From the NCBI GenBank assembly GCA_963662155.1, contig OY759261.1, positions 64,771,917-64,835,916 on the forward strand: 64,000 bases of DNA, read 5' to 3'. Shown here in pieces: positions 1 to 10,876 of this stretch. How positions within the stretch are numbered: position 1 is the stretch's first letter; every line of letters begins with the position of its first letter. A program made the position numbers and the translations under genes. This stretch comes from Lamellibrachia columna (Eukaryota; Annelida; Polychaeta; Sabellida; Siboglinidae). Below the pieces are notes generated by a model, which was given only the letters and a program-made list of their open reading frames with translations, made no database searches and had not been told where the DNA came from.

Positions 1-840
1 CGTAGTCCCGAGACAACCTGGTGGTCCCCACCTATGGGTCAAATAGGTCGGTGACGTTGGGCGAGGTGACCCATCGCGGGAGGAAATCGAAAACCCAAAT
101 AAAAATAACAGGAACATCACCTAGGGTGTCGTCACCCGGTACCGGCGGAGGAAGCCGATAGTGCGAGCACCCCAAAAACTGGTCACACTAGGGTTCTCCT
201 AGTGTGGCCATGTGGCAGCCCCACATTAGGAGCTGGTTGAAAGACCAGCTCCAATCTCGTGTAGCCCAACCAGCTGCACGAGATTACTTGCGGTTACAGA
301 AAAGTTAGCAACAATCAATCGGGGTTCCTCCACAGAGGAACCCTCCCGCAAGGGACCCACGGGGGTCGAGGGGGGGCACCCCGCATCCCTCTCCCGCCGG
401 TCTTTGCCCCCACTGTGGAAAGCAGTGCACATGGTTTAGCCGTGCACACCAGGGCAGCCCACCCTGAGTCATACCACTCCGAGCGAACGGCGGCTATCGG
501 CACAGCGGTAGCTGCACAAGTGAAGATTAGGTGGGACACTGAGGAGACAGCCATCATGGCTAAGGAGGAGGCCAGGCTGCGTAGTCTGGGCGTCAAGCAT
601 GTTAACCAAGGCTTATTATCATATATGCCTCAGAGGACCCTGGAAGCCATCAAGGGCCACCGCAGGCGCCCGGACTACAAAAGCCTGATCGAGATGTATC
701 TAGTGTCCACTCTGTGGGGGCACGACACGAGTCAGGCGAAGGAGGTGGCAGAATCATTGAATCTACTATCTAACACAGCTGGTAATGCCCCAGCAGTGGG
801 GTCCCCACCTCAAGTGACCAGGTTCACTAGGGACCCCACG
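1..840 (+). mobile_element. R2-clade retrotransposon, 5' fragment (copy 0, family 2)
   Basis: This is the 5' untranslated leader and N-terminal coding start of an R2-type non-LTR retrotransposon. It is nearly identical to the leader of copy D at 16857-17620 and clearly related to copies B and C. The left end is cut by the window edge. The right end stops abruptly in the ORF, where sequence switches to the 81-bp satellite at a shared CG. A strong stem-loop (181-209, 12-bp stem, loop GTTCT) lies in the leader. The rest of the element (RT, endonuclease, 3' UTR) is absent, so this copy cannot move by itself. Confidence 0.8.
400..840 (+). pseudogene. R2 ORF N-terminal fragment (zinc finger and Myb-like region)
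   Basis: In intact R2 proteins this region binds target DNA through a C2H2 zinc finger followed by a Myb-like domain. Here the Cys pair (near 405-415) and the His pair (near 445-465) are separated by an 8-bp deletion relative to copy D, so the finger is frameshifted. Downstream the frame is open and shows the RW-x-TEE start of the Myb-like domain, a TLEAIKGHRRRPDY motif and the proline-rich linker seen in copies B and C. The frame then runs into satellite and stops at 877-879. It is a broken remnant. Confidence 0.75.
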
Positions 841-3800
841 ACTTCAATCTGGGAAATAAATACTTCCAACTTGGATTAATCCTCAATGTTGCATGACCAT
901 CTATCCAAAGGTTGGAGAACGACTTCAATCTGTGAAATGTGTATTTCCAACTTAGTTTAGCGGTGCAATGTTTGATATACATCTACATATATGTATCACC
1001 CAACACCAATACAGCTGCTCATCGAAGCTTCCCTGACCAAATTAACCAATAATCTTGGGAAGGAGTATTACCAGCTTAGTGTACTCCTAAACGTTGCGCG
1101 ACCGTTCATCGAACGGCTGGAGAACGACTTCAATCTGGGAAATGTGTATTTTCAACTTAGTTTATCGGTGCAATGTTTGATATACATTTACATATATGTA
1201 TGACCCAACACCAAGACAGCTGCTCATTGAAGCTTCCCTGACCAAAGTAACCAATAATGGTGGGAACGAGTATTACCAGCTCCGTGTACTTCTAAACGTT
1301 GCATGACCATTCATCGAACGGCTGGAGAACGACTTCAATCTGGGAAATGTGTATTTCCAACTTGGATTAATCCTCAATGTTGCATGACCATTCATCCAAA
1401 GGTTGGAGAACGACTTCAATCTGGGTAATAAATACTTCCAACTTGGATTAATCCTCAATGTTGCATGACCATTCATCCAAAGGTTGGATAACGACTTCAA
1501 TCTGGGAAATAAGTACTTCCAACTTGGATTAATCCTCAATGTTGCATGACCATTCATCCAAAGATTGGAAAACAACATCAATCTGGGAAATGTGTATTTC
1601 CAACTTAGTTTATCGGTGCAATGTTTGATATACATCTACATATATGTATCACCCAACACCACGACAGCTGCTCTTCGAAGCTTCCCTGACCAAAGTAACC
1701 AATAATCTTGGGAACGAGTATTACCAGCTCGGTGTACTCCTAAACGTTGCGCGACCATTCATCGAACGGCTGGAGAACGACTTCAATCTGGGAAATGTGT
1801 ATTTCCAACTTGGATTAATCCTCAATGTTGCGCGACTAATTATCCAAAGGTTGGAGAACGGCTTCAATCTGGGAAATAAATACTTCCAACTTGGATTAAT
1901 CCTCAATGTTGCATGACCATTCATCCAAAGGTTGGAGAACGACTTCAATCTGGGTAATAAATACTTCCAACTTGGATTAATCCTCAATGTTGCATGACCA
2001 TTCATCCAAAGGTTGGATAACGACTTCAATCTGGGAAATAAGTACTTCCAACTTGGATTAATCCTCAATGTTGCATGACCATTCATCCAAAGATTGGAAA
2101 ACAACTTCAATCTGGGAAATGTGTATTTCCAACTTAGTTTATCGGTGCAATGTTTGATATACATCTACATATATGTATGACCCAACACCACGACAGCTGC
2201 TCTTCGAAGCTTCCCTGACCAAAGTAACCAATAATCTTGGGAACGGGTATTACCAGATTGGTATACTCCTAAACGTTGCGCGACCATTCATCGAACGGCT
2301 GGAGAACGACTTCAATATGGGAAATGTGTATTTCCAACTTGGATTATTCCTCAATGTTGCGTGACTGTTTATCCAAAGGTTGGAGCACGACTTCAATCTG
2401 GGAAATAAGTACTTCCAACTTGGATTAATCCTCAATGTTGCATGACCATTCATCCAAAGGTTGGAGAACGACTTCTATCTGGGTAATAAATACTTCCAAC
2501 TTGGATTAATCCTCAATGTTGCATGACCATTCATCCAAAGGTTGGATAACGACTTCAATCTGGGAAATAAGTACTTCCAACTTGGATTAATCCTCAATGT
2601 TGCATGACCATTCATCAAAAGATTGGAAAACAACTTCAATCTGGGAAATGTGTATTTCCAACTTAGTTTATCGGTGCAATGTTTGATATACATCTACATA
2701 TATGTACGACCCAACACCACGACAGCTGCTCATCGAAGCTTCCCTGACCAAAGTAACCAATAATCTTGGGAACGGGTATTACCAGATTGGTGTATACCTA
2801 AACGTTGCGCGACCATTCATCGAACGGCTGGAGAACGACTTCAATCTGGGAAATGTGTATTTCCAACTTGGATTAATCCTCAATGTTGCGCGACCATTCA
2901 TCCAAAGGTTGGAGAACGACTTCTATCTGGGTAATAAATACTTCCAACTTGGATTAATCCTCAATGTTGCATGACCATTCATCCAAAGGTTGGATAACGA
3001 CTTCAATCTGGGAAATAAGTACTTCCAACTTGGATTAATCCTCAATGTTGCATGACCATTCATCAAAAGATTGGAAAACAACTTCAATCTGGGAAATGTG
3101 TATTTCCAACTTAGTTTATCGGTGCAATGTTTGATATACATCTACATATATGTACGACCCAACACCACGACAGCTGCTCATCGAAGCTTCCCTGACCAAA
3201 GTAACCAATAATCTTGGGAACGGGTATTACCAGATTGGTGTATACCTAAACGTTGCGCGACCATTCATCGAACGGCTGGAGAACGACTTCAATCTGGGAA
3301 ATGTGTATTTCCAACTTGGATTAATCCTCAATGTTGCGCGACTAATTATCCAAAGGTTGGAGAACGACTTAAATCTGGGAAATAAATACTTCCAACTTGG
3401 ATTAATCCTCAATGTTGCATGACCATTCATCCAAAGGTTGGAGAACGACTTCAATCTGGGAAATAAGTACTTCCAACTTGGATTAATCCTCAATGTTGTA
3501 TGACCACTCATCCAAAGGTTGGAGAACGACTTCAATCTGGGAAATGTATATTTCCAACGTGGATTAATCGTCAACGTTGCGCGACTATTTATCCAAAGGT
3601 TGGAGAACGACTTCAATCTGGGAAATAAGTACTTCCAACTTGGATTAATCCTCAATGTTGCGTGACTATTCGTCCAAAGATTGGATAACAACTTAAATCT
3701 GGAAAATGTGTATTTCCAACTTAGTTTAGCGGTGCAATGTTTGATATACATCTACATATATGTGTCACCGAACACCAAGACAGCTGCTCATCGAAGCTTC

Positions 3801-5823
3801 CCTGACCAAATTAACCAATCATCTTGGGAACGAGTATTACCAGCTCGGTGTACTCCTAAACGTTGTGCGACCATTCACCGAACGGCTGTAGAAAGACTTC
3901 AATATGGGAAATGTGTATTTCCAACTTGGATTAATCCTCAATGTTGCGCGACTATTTATCCAAAGGTTGGAGAATGACTTCAATCTGGAAAATAAATACT
4001 TCCAACTTGGATTAATCCTCAATGTTGCATGACCACTCATCCAAAGGTTGGAGAACGACTTCAATCTGGGAAATGTATATTTCCAACGTGGATTAATCGT
4101 CAACGTTGCGCGACTATTTATCCAAAGGTTGGAGAACGACTTCAATCTGGGAAATAAGTACTTCCAACTTGGGTTAATCCTCTATGTTGCATGACCATTC
4201 ATCCAAAGGTTGGAGAACGACTTAAATCTGGGAAATAAATACTTCCTACTTGGATTAATCCTCAATGTTGCATGACCATTCATCCAAAGGTTGGAGAACG
4301 ACTTCAATCTGGGAAATGTATATTTCCAACTTGGATTAATCCTCAACGTTGCGCGACTTTTTTATCCAAAGGTTGGAGAACGACTTAAATCTGGGAAATT
4401 AGTACTTCCTACTTGGATTAATCCTCAATGTTGCGTGACCATTCATCCAAAGACTGGAAAACAACTTAAATCTGGGAAATGTGTATTTCCAACTTAGTTT
4501 AGCATTGCAATGTTTCATACACTTCTACATATATGTATCAACCAACACCAAGACAGCTGCTCATCGAAGCTTCCCTGACCAAATTAACCAATAATCTTGG
4601 GAACGAGTATTACCAGCTCGGTGTACTCCTAAACGTTGCGCGACCATTCATCGAACGGCTGTAGAACGACTTCAATCTGGGAAATGTGTATTTCCAACTT
4701 GGATTAATCATCAATGTTGCGCGAGTGTTTATCCAAAGGTTGGAGAACGACTTCAATCTGGGAAATAAATACTTCCAACTTGGATTAATCCTCAATGTTG
4801 CATGACCATTCATCCAAAGGTGGGAGAACGACTTCTATCTGGGTAATAAATACTTCCAACTTGGATTAATCCTCAATGTTGCATGACCATTCATCCAAAG
4901 GTTGGAGAACGACTTCAATCTGGGAAATAAGTACTTCCAACTTGGATTAATCCTCAATGTTGCATGACCACTCATCCAAAGGTTGGAGAACGACTTCAAT
5001 CTGGGAAATGTATATTTCCAACGTGGATTAATCGTCAACGTTGCGCGACTATTTATCCAAAGGTTGGAGAACGACTTCAATCTGGGAAATAAGTACTTCC
5101 AACTTGGATTAATCCTCAATGTTGCGTGACTATTCGTCCAAAGATTGGATAACAACTTAAATCTGGAAAATGTGTATTTCCAACTTAGTTTAGCGGTGCA
5201 ATGTTTGATATACATCTACATATATATGTCACCGAACACCAAGACAGCTGCTCATCGAAGCTTCCCTGACCAAATTAACCAATCATCTTGGGAACGAGTA
5301 TTACCAGCTCGGTGTACTCCTAAACGTTGTGCGACCATTCACCGAACGGCTGTAGAAAGACTTCAATATGGGAAATGTGTATTTCCAACTTGGATTAATC
5401 CTCAATGTTGCGCGACTATTTATCCAAAGGTTGGAGAATGACTTCAATCTGGAAAATAAATACTTCCAACTTGGATTAATCCTCAATGTTGCATGACCAC
5501 TCATCCAAAGGTTGGAGAACGACTTCAATCTGGGAAATGTATATTTCCAACGTGGATTAATCGTCAACGTTGCGCGACTATTTATCCAAAGGTTGGAGAA
5601 CGACTTCAATCTGGGAAATAAGTACTTCCAACTTGGGTTAATCCTCTATGTTGCATGACCATTCATCCAAAGATTGGAAAACAACTTCAATCTGGGAAAT
5701 GTGTATTTCCAACTTAGTTTATCGGTGCAATGTTTGATATACATCTACATATATGTACGACCCAACACCACGACAGCTGCTCATCGAAGCTTCCCTGACC
5801 AAAGTAACCAATAATCTTGGAAA
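841..5823. repeat. 81-bp satellite array with higher-order units
   Basis: The basic unit is 81 bp (for example 4861 to 4942) and carries the words CTTGGATTAATCCTCAA and GAGAACGACTTCAATCTGGG. Units are grouped by a second segment (TTTGATATACATCTACATATATG, then ACAGCTGCTCATCGAAGCTTCCC) that recurs near 970, 1180, 1625, 2153, 2682, 3130, 3740, 4510, 5205 and 5740. Spacings of 448 and 529 bp differ by one 81-bp unit, so higher-order units gained or lost whole monomers. A larger block near 3500-4190 is duplicated near 4960-5660. Because 81 is 27 codons, long frames stay open on both strands; they are by-products of periodicity, not genes. Confidence 0.93.

Positions 5824-5855
<32 letters not shown>
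5824..5855 (+). other. 28S rRNA gene fragment, 5' flank of the R2 target site
   Basis: These 32 bases match, from memory, the conserved 28S rDNA stretch immediately 5' of the R2 integration site (words GGCGGGAGTAACTATGAC and TCTCT). The match stops five bases before the canonical cut (TAAGG is missing), a usual kind of R2 5'-junction loss. To the left the sequence is satellite; satellite and 28S share ACGGGTA at the join, which suggests a microhomology junction. No other 28S sequence precedes it, so this is not part of an intact rDNA unit. Confidence 0.85.
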
Positions 5856-5946
5856 GAAATATAAAGCCATTCGTAATCGGCTAAATACTGAATGTGATGG
5901 GGCCGAGACAGATTGGCTCTCTGGCAGCCACGAGCACGGCGTGAGC

Positions 5947-7467
5947 ATGGAGGTGGTGTGCGTGGACGAAGCGGTAGCTTCGGACCCCCACCCCTCGGGA
6001 GAGATAGGGGAGACAATGTCTTCCCCCGGTGTAGAAGGGAATCAGTTGGGGCGGAGTTGGTCTACGCCGATCCCCAAGGTGAGGAAGGGCCCGAAGGTAT
6101 GATGGGCGGATGATGAGCTTGAGAGCATGGCACGGGAGGAGCTGCGGTTGGTCGCCAATGGCTGCCGGAAATTGAATATCGTACTTTCCAAACTTTTCCC
6201 CCAACGTACGTTGGAAGGGGTTAAGGGCATGAGGAGAAATGCTAAATACAAAAGCCTTTTGTCATCTATGCAGGCTCCATCCGCGGCCCTCCCGGGGCCT
6301 TCTCCGAGCACGGTAGTAGCCGGTGATGAGGAGAGCAGGGGGTCTACCCTTGCCTCCTCACCGAACGATTTTGAGATTGAACCTATTGTACATTTGAACC
6401 CAACTAATTTGACGGAAGGGAGAGAGTCTACCTCTCCCATATTATCAGATGAGTTCAGCAGGACACCGGAAAGTGATGAAGGACCTACTGTTAGCGAAGC
6501 TTTACGCTCCGTTTCACCTACCCGTCCGTCATGTAATCTGGAGCAGTCCGACGCAAGTTGGGCTGCCCCAGACGATGGTGATTTTACTTTGCATTCTAAC
6601 CCCCACGAGCGAAACCGATTCGACTCGTGGCGGGAGTCCTTATTGCAGGAGCTTGTACTCTGTCAGGGTTACTTATGCTTTAACCCCCCGATTAAGGTAG
6701 CAAATTTTGTTATTACTGACACTTTCGCCGCAAAATCTGCGCTGGCGGCGACACTGCATGGGTCAGTCGATGGTCGGGGACTCAGCGCCTCTCGGACAGT
6801 ACCGTCAGTACATAGCTGGGTAACTGATGGTACAGCATTACTGACGGGTGCAGGTTACATACATGCAATACAGATACGGGCAGGCACAGTAGCCACGAAG
6901 CTAAGAGCAGCTCGTGGCCGCCCGGACGCCAACAGGAGATGTGACGCCTGTTGGCGGACAGAGTCTATCGGACACGTATTACAAGTCTGTCCTCGAACGT
7001 GGGGACACCGAATAATGCGGCATGACACCGTCATGGAGAAGTTTCTCCAGCAAATGGAGATCCGCGGATGGCTTGCGGTCAGAGCACCTACTATTCCGGT
7101 GAAAGATGCGTCCCCGCAAAAACCCGACGGGGTAATTTTCAAAGACAATGTCTGCTGGGTCATTGACGCCACAATTGTGGCGGATAACGCCATTTTATCT
7201 GATGCGTATAATGAAAAATGTCGAAAATATGACACGCAAGCGGTTCGTGACTGGTGCCGGTCGAACCGGCCTTCCCTTGACGTGTCTTGTGTCGTGTTGT
7301 TCGGTGCCCTCGTGTTCAATTGGCGTGGAGCAATGGCTGCACAGTCTGCCAATCTAGGTAGATCACTGAATCTACCTGTGTCATTCTTTAAAATCTTGTC
7401 GGTATGCGTGGTCGAGTGGGGGTGGAGGATCTACCGATCCTTCCATCGGACTACTGCTTGGCAGTAG
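5947..7467 (+). pseudogene. R2 ORF without RT: Myb-like domain fused to CCHC knuckle and endonuclease
   Basis: The frame can be followed from an ATG at 5947 (open even further upstream) to TAG at 7465-7467. One in-frame TGA lies at 6100-6102 just before WADDELESM, where other R2 proteins have Arg-Trp, so it looks like a CGA-to-TGA change. From 6127 the frame is open for 446 codons. It holds the end of the Myb-like domain (LEGVKGMRRNAKYKSLL) and an acidic, Ser/Pro-rich linker. It then jumps to the C-terminal region: CCHC knuckle C-x2-C-x7-H-x4-C near 6940-6990, PD...D endonuclease residues near 7125-7170, the RDWC word and the NWRGAM motif. RT motifs are absent. Keeping the frame across the deletion is notable. 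A protein made from 6127 would have nuclease features but no polymerase. Confidence 0.78.
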
Positions 7468-7689
7468 ATACGTGTTTCTTAGTATAGTAGTGTGACCTAG
7501 CGACACTGGAGGCCGGCACGGTATGTGTCTATGATTTTAGTCGCCTCGACATCTCTTTTTCTATGAATAATTCATATAACCGCATGTGACCGCTACTTGG
7601 TGTTTAGTTTATACATGTAGTGCAGATGTATTATGTGTATTAAGTTTGTTAAAGTAGCTTGAGCTTGTAATGCGATTTTTTTTTTTTTT
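7468..7689 (+). other. 3' UTR and T-run tail of copy A1
   Basis: Non-coding sequence between the stop codon of A1 and a T14 run. In R2 elements the 3' UTR RNA is the part recognised by the RT for target-primed reverse transcription. It shares no obvious sequence with the 3' UTR of B and C. Confidence 0.55.
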
Positions 7690-10044
7690 GCGCGAGTCCA
7701 GAAACTTTATACCAAAAACCGTTCGGATTGCGCGCGGAAAGTGTTAGCCGGGCAATGGCAGGAGCAACCGGCCCAACACTCCCTCTCGGATCAGGCCCTT
7801 TTCTGGGAGGGTGTCTTTGGGAAGGACTCCAGAGTGGAAGACAGGCAGGTCGAACCAAAGGGGGAGGTTCTATGGGACCTGATAGCCCCTGTCACCCTCA
7901 CAGAGCTGCAGGCAACACTGCGCAATACCAAGAAAGGTGCCTTGGGCACTGACAACGTCACCTTGGCCGACCTGCGGAAGCTCGACCCTCGCGCACTCCT
8001 CGCGCACATGAACCTGTGGCTGTACACCTGCTATCTGCCCGCTGGACTCCGGTCCAGTAGAACGGTGCTCATCCCTAAGATACCGGCCCCTACGGGGCCC
8101 AAAGATTACCGCCCGATATCAATTGGCCCGTATATGGCCCGGGTTTTCCACAGGCTGCTCGCCACCCAGTTGTCCAATAGGATCAAATTTCAATCCAGAC
8201 AGAGGGCATTCACGAAAGGTGATGGTATTGCGGACAATGTGTTCCTTTTGAGGTGCCTGCTAAGGGACTCATGCGTGGAGCTAAAACCGCTCTCGCTGGT
8301 GTTCCTCGATGTCTCGAAGGCATTTGACTCGGTGTCTCACGCCTCCCTCTTCCTAGCAGCGAAGAGAATGGGAGTGCCTGGACCATTCGTTGAATACCTG
8401 CGATGCCTGTACTCAGAGGCCGCGACTCGCCTACAGGTCGGTGAAAAATTGAGTGTTCCCCTGGCGCAAAACAGGGGGGTGAAACAAGGCGATCCGCTCT
8501 CACCGATCCTCTTTAACTGCATTATCGACTGGGCGATCGAGGCTCTCGACCTGGAGATAGGCGTCCGGGTAGGAGATGATGGTCCTCGCCTCAATCACCT
8601 GGCTTTTGCGGACGATATCGTCCTGATGGCCAGGAGTAAGATTGGCATCCAGCATCTGAGCCAGCAGCTGGAGGGAGCGCTGGGACACTGTGGTCTCACG
8701 CTGAATCCCGACAAATCGAGGTCACTAACGATTGCAGTGGACGGGAAAGCAGGCCGTTGGGTCTGCGATCCCACGCCGTACGTGTCCCTTGCAGGGGGAA
8801 CCTTGCCTTCAATACCCATTTCCGAGGGATATAAATACCTCGGTATCACTGTGAGTTCCCGGGAGGGTGGTTCGTCTGCTGAGGAGCTCCTCACTCGCGG
8901 ACTAAACCACCTGACCAAAGCTCCTTTAAAGCCTCAACAACGGCTTTATTTGTTGAAACATCACTTGATACCGAAGCTTCACCATCGGCTCATTTTATCA
9001 CGTTCAAATAATGGCGTCTTAAGACGTCTCGACAAACTGGTCCGTAGGAGTCTGAGGTCGTGGTTAAGACTGCCCCATGATGCTGTGAACGCGTTGTTCC
9101 ACAGCGAGGTACGTGAGGGTGGGCTTGGTATACCATCTCTCAAGCTGACGATCCCCCTTCTTAAGAAGGCGAGGTTGGATCGTCTCGCCAGGGTGCTGGA
9201 CCCGGTTATCAGCGCCCTGGTTGCCAACTCACGTACCTTTGCAGACGAGCGGAGACGCTGTACCAATCCTCCGCCCAAGGTTGGTGACAACGTCGTTCGC
9301 AGCATGGTTGACGCCAAGCGCGAGCTTGCGGCGTCATTACACGGGGCGGTCGATGGCTGCGGCCTTCGGGCTTCGCGGGCCGTCCCTTATGTGCATGATT
9401 GGGTTACGAATGGCACGGCTCTCCTGACCGGTGCAAATTATATTCATGCGATCCAAATACGGTCGGGAACCGTCGCTACGAGACAAAGAGCAGCTCGGGG
9501 CCGACCCGACGCTGACAGAAGGTGCGACGCATGCTGGAGGATTGAGTCGCTGGGGCATGTCCTCCAAGTGTGCCCGAGAACGTGGGGGCATCGGATTAAG
9601 CGGCATGATGCCCTCCTCGAGAAGTTCCTCCTGAAAATGGAGAACCGCGGATGGGCGGTGACACGCGCTCCGGTGATCACGGTGCGGGGTGGCAGCCCGC
9701 AGATCCCGGACGCGGTGTTGTACTCACGCAGTACTTGCTGGGTTGTCGATGCGTCCGTTGTGGCTGACAACGCTGACCTCGACAACGCCCACGTGAGCAA
9801 GTGCGTGAAGTACGACACCCCGCCTGTCCGTGACTGGTGCCAATCGAACTGGCCTTCCGAGGGAGTATCCGGTGATATATTCTTCGGTGCCCTCATTTTC
9901 AACTGGCGGGGGGCCATGTCTCAGAAGTCAGCCAGCATGTGTCGTACCTTCGGCATTTCTAAGAGTGAATTAGTGGTTTTTTCGGCAGCGATTTGTGAAT
10001 GGGGGTGGAAGGTTTATCGAGCCTTCCACAAAACTACTGCATAG
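7690..10044 (+). CDS. R2 reverse transcriptase / restriction-like endonuclease, 5'-truncated ORF
   Basis: This multifunctional protein nicks its target and copies its own RNA there. The frame is open from the truncated edge; the start at 7690 is the edge, not an initiation codon (a GTG lies at 7741). RT motifs in order: TVLIPK and DYRPISIGP (near 8060-8135), FTKGDGIADN, FLDVSKAFDSVSH (motif A, near 8305), GVKQGDPLSPILFN (motif B), HLAFADDIVL (motif C, catalytic Asp pair, near 8600), LNPDKS and YKYLGITVS. After the thumb come a CCHC knuckle (C-x2-C-x7-H-x4-C, near 9520-9570) and an endonuclease with PD-x12-D near 9700-9745, RDWC and NWRGAM. All expected catalytic residues seem present and no stop interrupts them. 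The zinc-finger and Myb-like N-terminus is missing, so the protein would lack its usual target-binding arm. This is the best-preserved R2 enzyme here. Confidence 0.9.
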   Translation, partial: ARVQKLYTKNRSDCARKVLAGQWQEQPAQHSLSDQALFWEGVFGKDSRVEDRQVEPKGEVLWDLIAPVTLTELQATLRNTKKGALGTDNVTLADLRKLDPRALLAHMNLWLYTCYLPAGLRSSRTVLIPKIPAPTGPKDYRPISIGPYMARVFHRLLATQLSNRIKFQSRQRAFTKGDGIADNVFLLRCLLRDSCVELKPLSLVFLDVSKAFDSVSHASLFLAAKRMGVPGPFVEYLRCLYSEAATRLQVGEKLSVPLAQNRGVKQGDPLSPILFNCIIDWAIEALDLEIGVRVGDDGPRLNHLAFADDIVLMARSKIGIQHLSQQLEGALGHCGLTLNPDKSRSLTIAVDGKAGRWVCDPTPYVSLAGGTLPSIPISEGYKYLGITVSSREGGSSAEELLTRGLNHLTKAPLKPQQRLYLLKHHLIPKLHHRLILSRSNNGVLRRLDKLVRRSLRSWLRLPHDAVNALFHSEVREGGLGIPSLKLTIPLLKKARLDRLARVLDPVISALVANSRTFADERRRCTNPPPKVGDNVVRSMVDAKRELAASLHGAVDGCGLRASRAVPYVHDWVTNGTALLTGANYIHAIQIRSGTVATRQRAARGRPDADRRCDACWRIESLGHVLQVCPRTWGHRIKRHDALLEKFLLKMENRGWAVTRAPVITVRGGSPQIPDAVLYSRSTCWVVDASVVADNADLDNAHVSKCVKYDTPPVRDWCQSNWPSEGVSGDIFFGALIFNWRGAMSQKSASMCRTFGISKSELVVFSAAICEWGWKVYRAFHKTTA

Positions 10045-10295
10045 CAGTAAGCGAAATTTGTTTGTATAACATCAGAAAGTGGAGTTCTTGTCTTTGTAGC
10101 CCACATTGCACTGCCGATCGAAGCATATATATTCCTTCGTTAGGATAAACATTATCCTCAGCCCGGGCAGTCTTTTTGTTAGCGCACGTATTCATTTGCT
10201 GTATTTATTGTTTGTCTCAATACATATACTGTTTGAGTATATTACACATCGTTTGCCTGGGCTGAAGGGCAAATAATGTGTTTATTTTTTTTTTT
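10045..10295 (+). other. 3' UTR and T-run tail of copy A2
   Basis: Non-coding tail of about 250 bp following the stop codon, ending in a T-run. It is AT-rich and unrelated by eye to the GC-rich 3' UTRs of copies B and C. Confidence 0.55.
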
Positions 10296-10689
10296 TAGCC
10301 AAATGGGAGCTAATCGTCATCATGTTGATGAGCCGAATAAGAGTGGACCGTTTTTCTCTTTTTAAATCAGTTACTCCCCCGTAGGGCCTGTAAGCGAATG
10401 CGCTCTGTAAGACTGGGTCTAGTCCCCCAGCCCCCTACGACCGCAGTTGGATAGCCTCCTCCCTCTTGGGAGGGGGTGAAAAGCATAGCCTTGGGGCGCC
10501 GCCGCCAGCATAAAGCCTCTACTCGTTATAGGCTGGCTGTTCACCTTCCCGAGGTGCCTGTGTCAATTATCTCCTTGCGGGGGTAAAACAAAGAGCAGCC
10601 AGCCGGGGTGGCGCGTCGGTACGAAATCGAAAACCCAAATAAAAATAACCGGCGCGTCACCACGGGAGTGGTCGCCGGGCCCCGTGAAG

Positions 10690-10798
10690 GCGTGCGCCCT
10701 AGGGTTCTCCTAGGGCGCCGTCACCCGGCACCGGCGGAGGTAGCCGATAGCGTTAGCACCCCGCAAACCGGTCATATCAGGGTTCTCCTGGTATGGCC
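10690..10798 (+). promoter_or_regulatory. Paired stem-loops in the family-2 leader (copy B)
   Basis: Two hairpins with the same apical sequence AGGGTTCTCCT: stem GCGCCCTAGG / CCTAGGGCGC at 10694-10718 and stem CATATCAGG / CCTGGTATG at 10773-10795. Copy 0 has CACACTAGG / CCTAGTGTG at the second position, so the third and sixth pairs have changed on both sides. The equivalent pair is near 13198-13225 and 13274-13300 in copy C. A role in translation or RNP assembly is inference. Confidence 0.65.
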
Positions 10799-10876
10799 AT
10801 GTGGCAGCCCCACATACGGAGCTGGACGAAAGTCTAGCTCCAATCTCGTGCAGCCTAACCAGCTGCACGAGATTAC

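Larger units (their letters stand above)
5856..7689 (+). mobile_element. R2-clade retrotransposon copy A1 (internally deleted)
   Basis: The copy begins directly after the 28S fragment and ends in a T-run (7676-7689), as copy A2 does. It keeps a short leader, the Myb-like N-terminus, the C-terminal zinc knuckle and endonuclease, and a 3' UTR of about 220 bp. The whole reverse-transcriptase domain is missing. It resembles the short internally deleted R2 derivatives known from insects, which need a helper R2 protein. Its C-terminal protein is clearly related to, but distinct from, that of A2, so A1 and A2 are different subfamilies and not halves of one element. Confidence 0.82.
7690..10295 (+). 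mobile_element. R2-clade retrotransposon copy A2 (5'-truncated)
   Basis: The copy starts in the middle of the coding frame directly after the T-run of A1. It continues through RT and endonuclease to a 3' UTR ending in a T-run at 10285-10296. The bases after it are TAGCCAAATG, which in 28S rDNA directly follow the R2 cut. 5' truncation is normal for target-primed insertion. The position is what would be expected if A2 inserted at the downstream half-site that flanked A1. Confidence 0.82.

Noticed and set aside
1273..5609. Long minus-strand frames through the 81-bp satellite (Trp/Asn/His-rich repeats)
   Set aside because: They arise because 81 is a multiple of three; frames are open on both strands and vary with copy number.
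5824..5855. Functional rRNA gene
   Set aside because: Only 32 bp of 28S is present; flanks are satellite and retrotransposon.
10317..10345. Hammerhead or HDV-like ribozyme at the R2 leader start
   Set aside because: TTGATGAG recalls a hammerhead core and R2 elements can carry HDV-like ribozymes, but I could not build a consistent catalytic fold by eye; folding software on the full leader would be needed.
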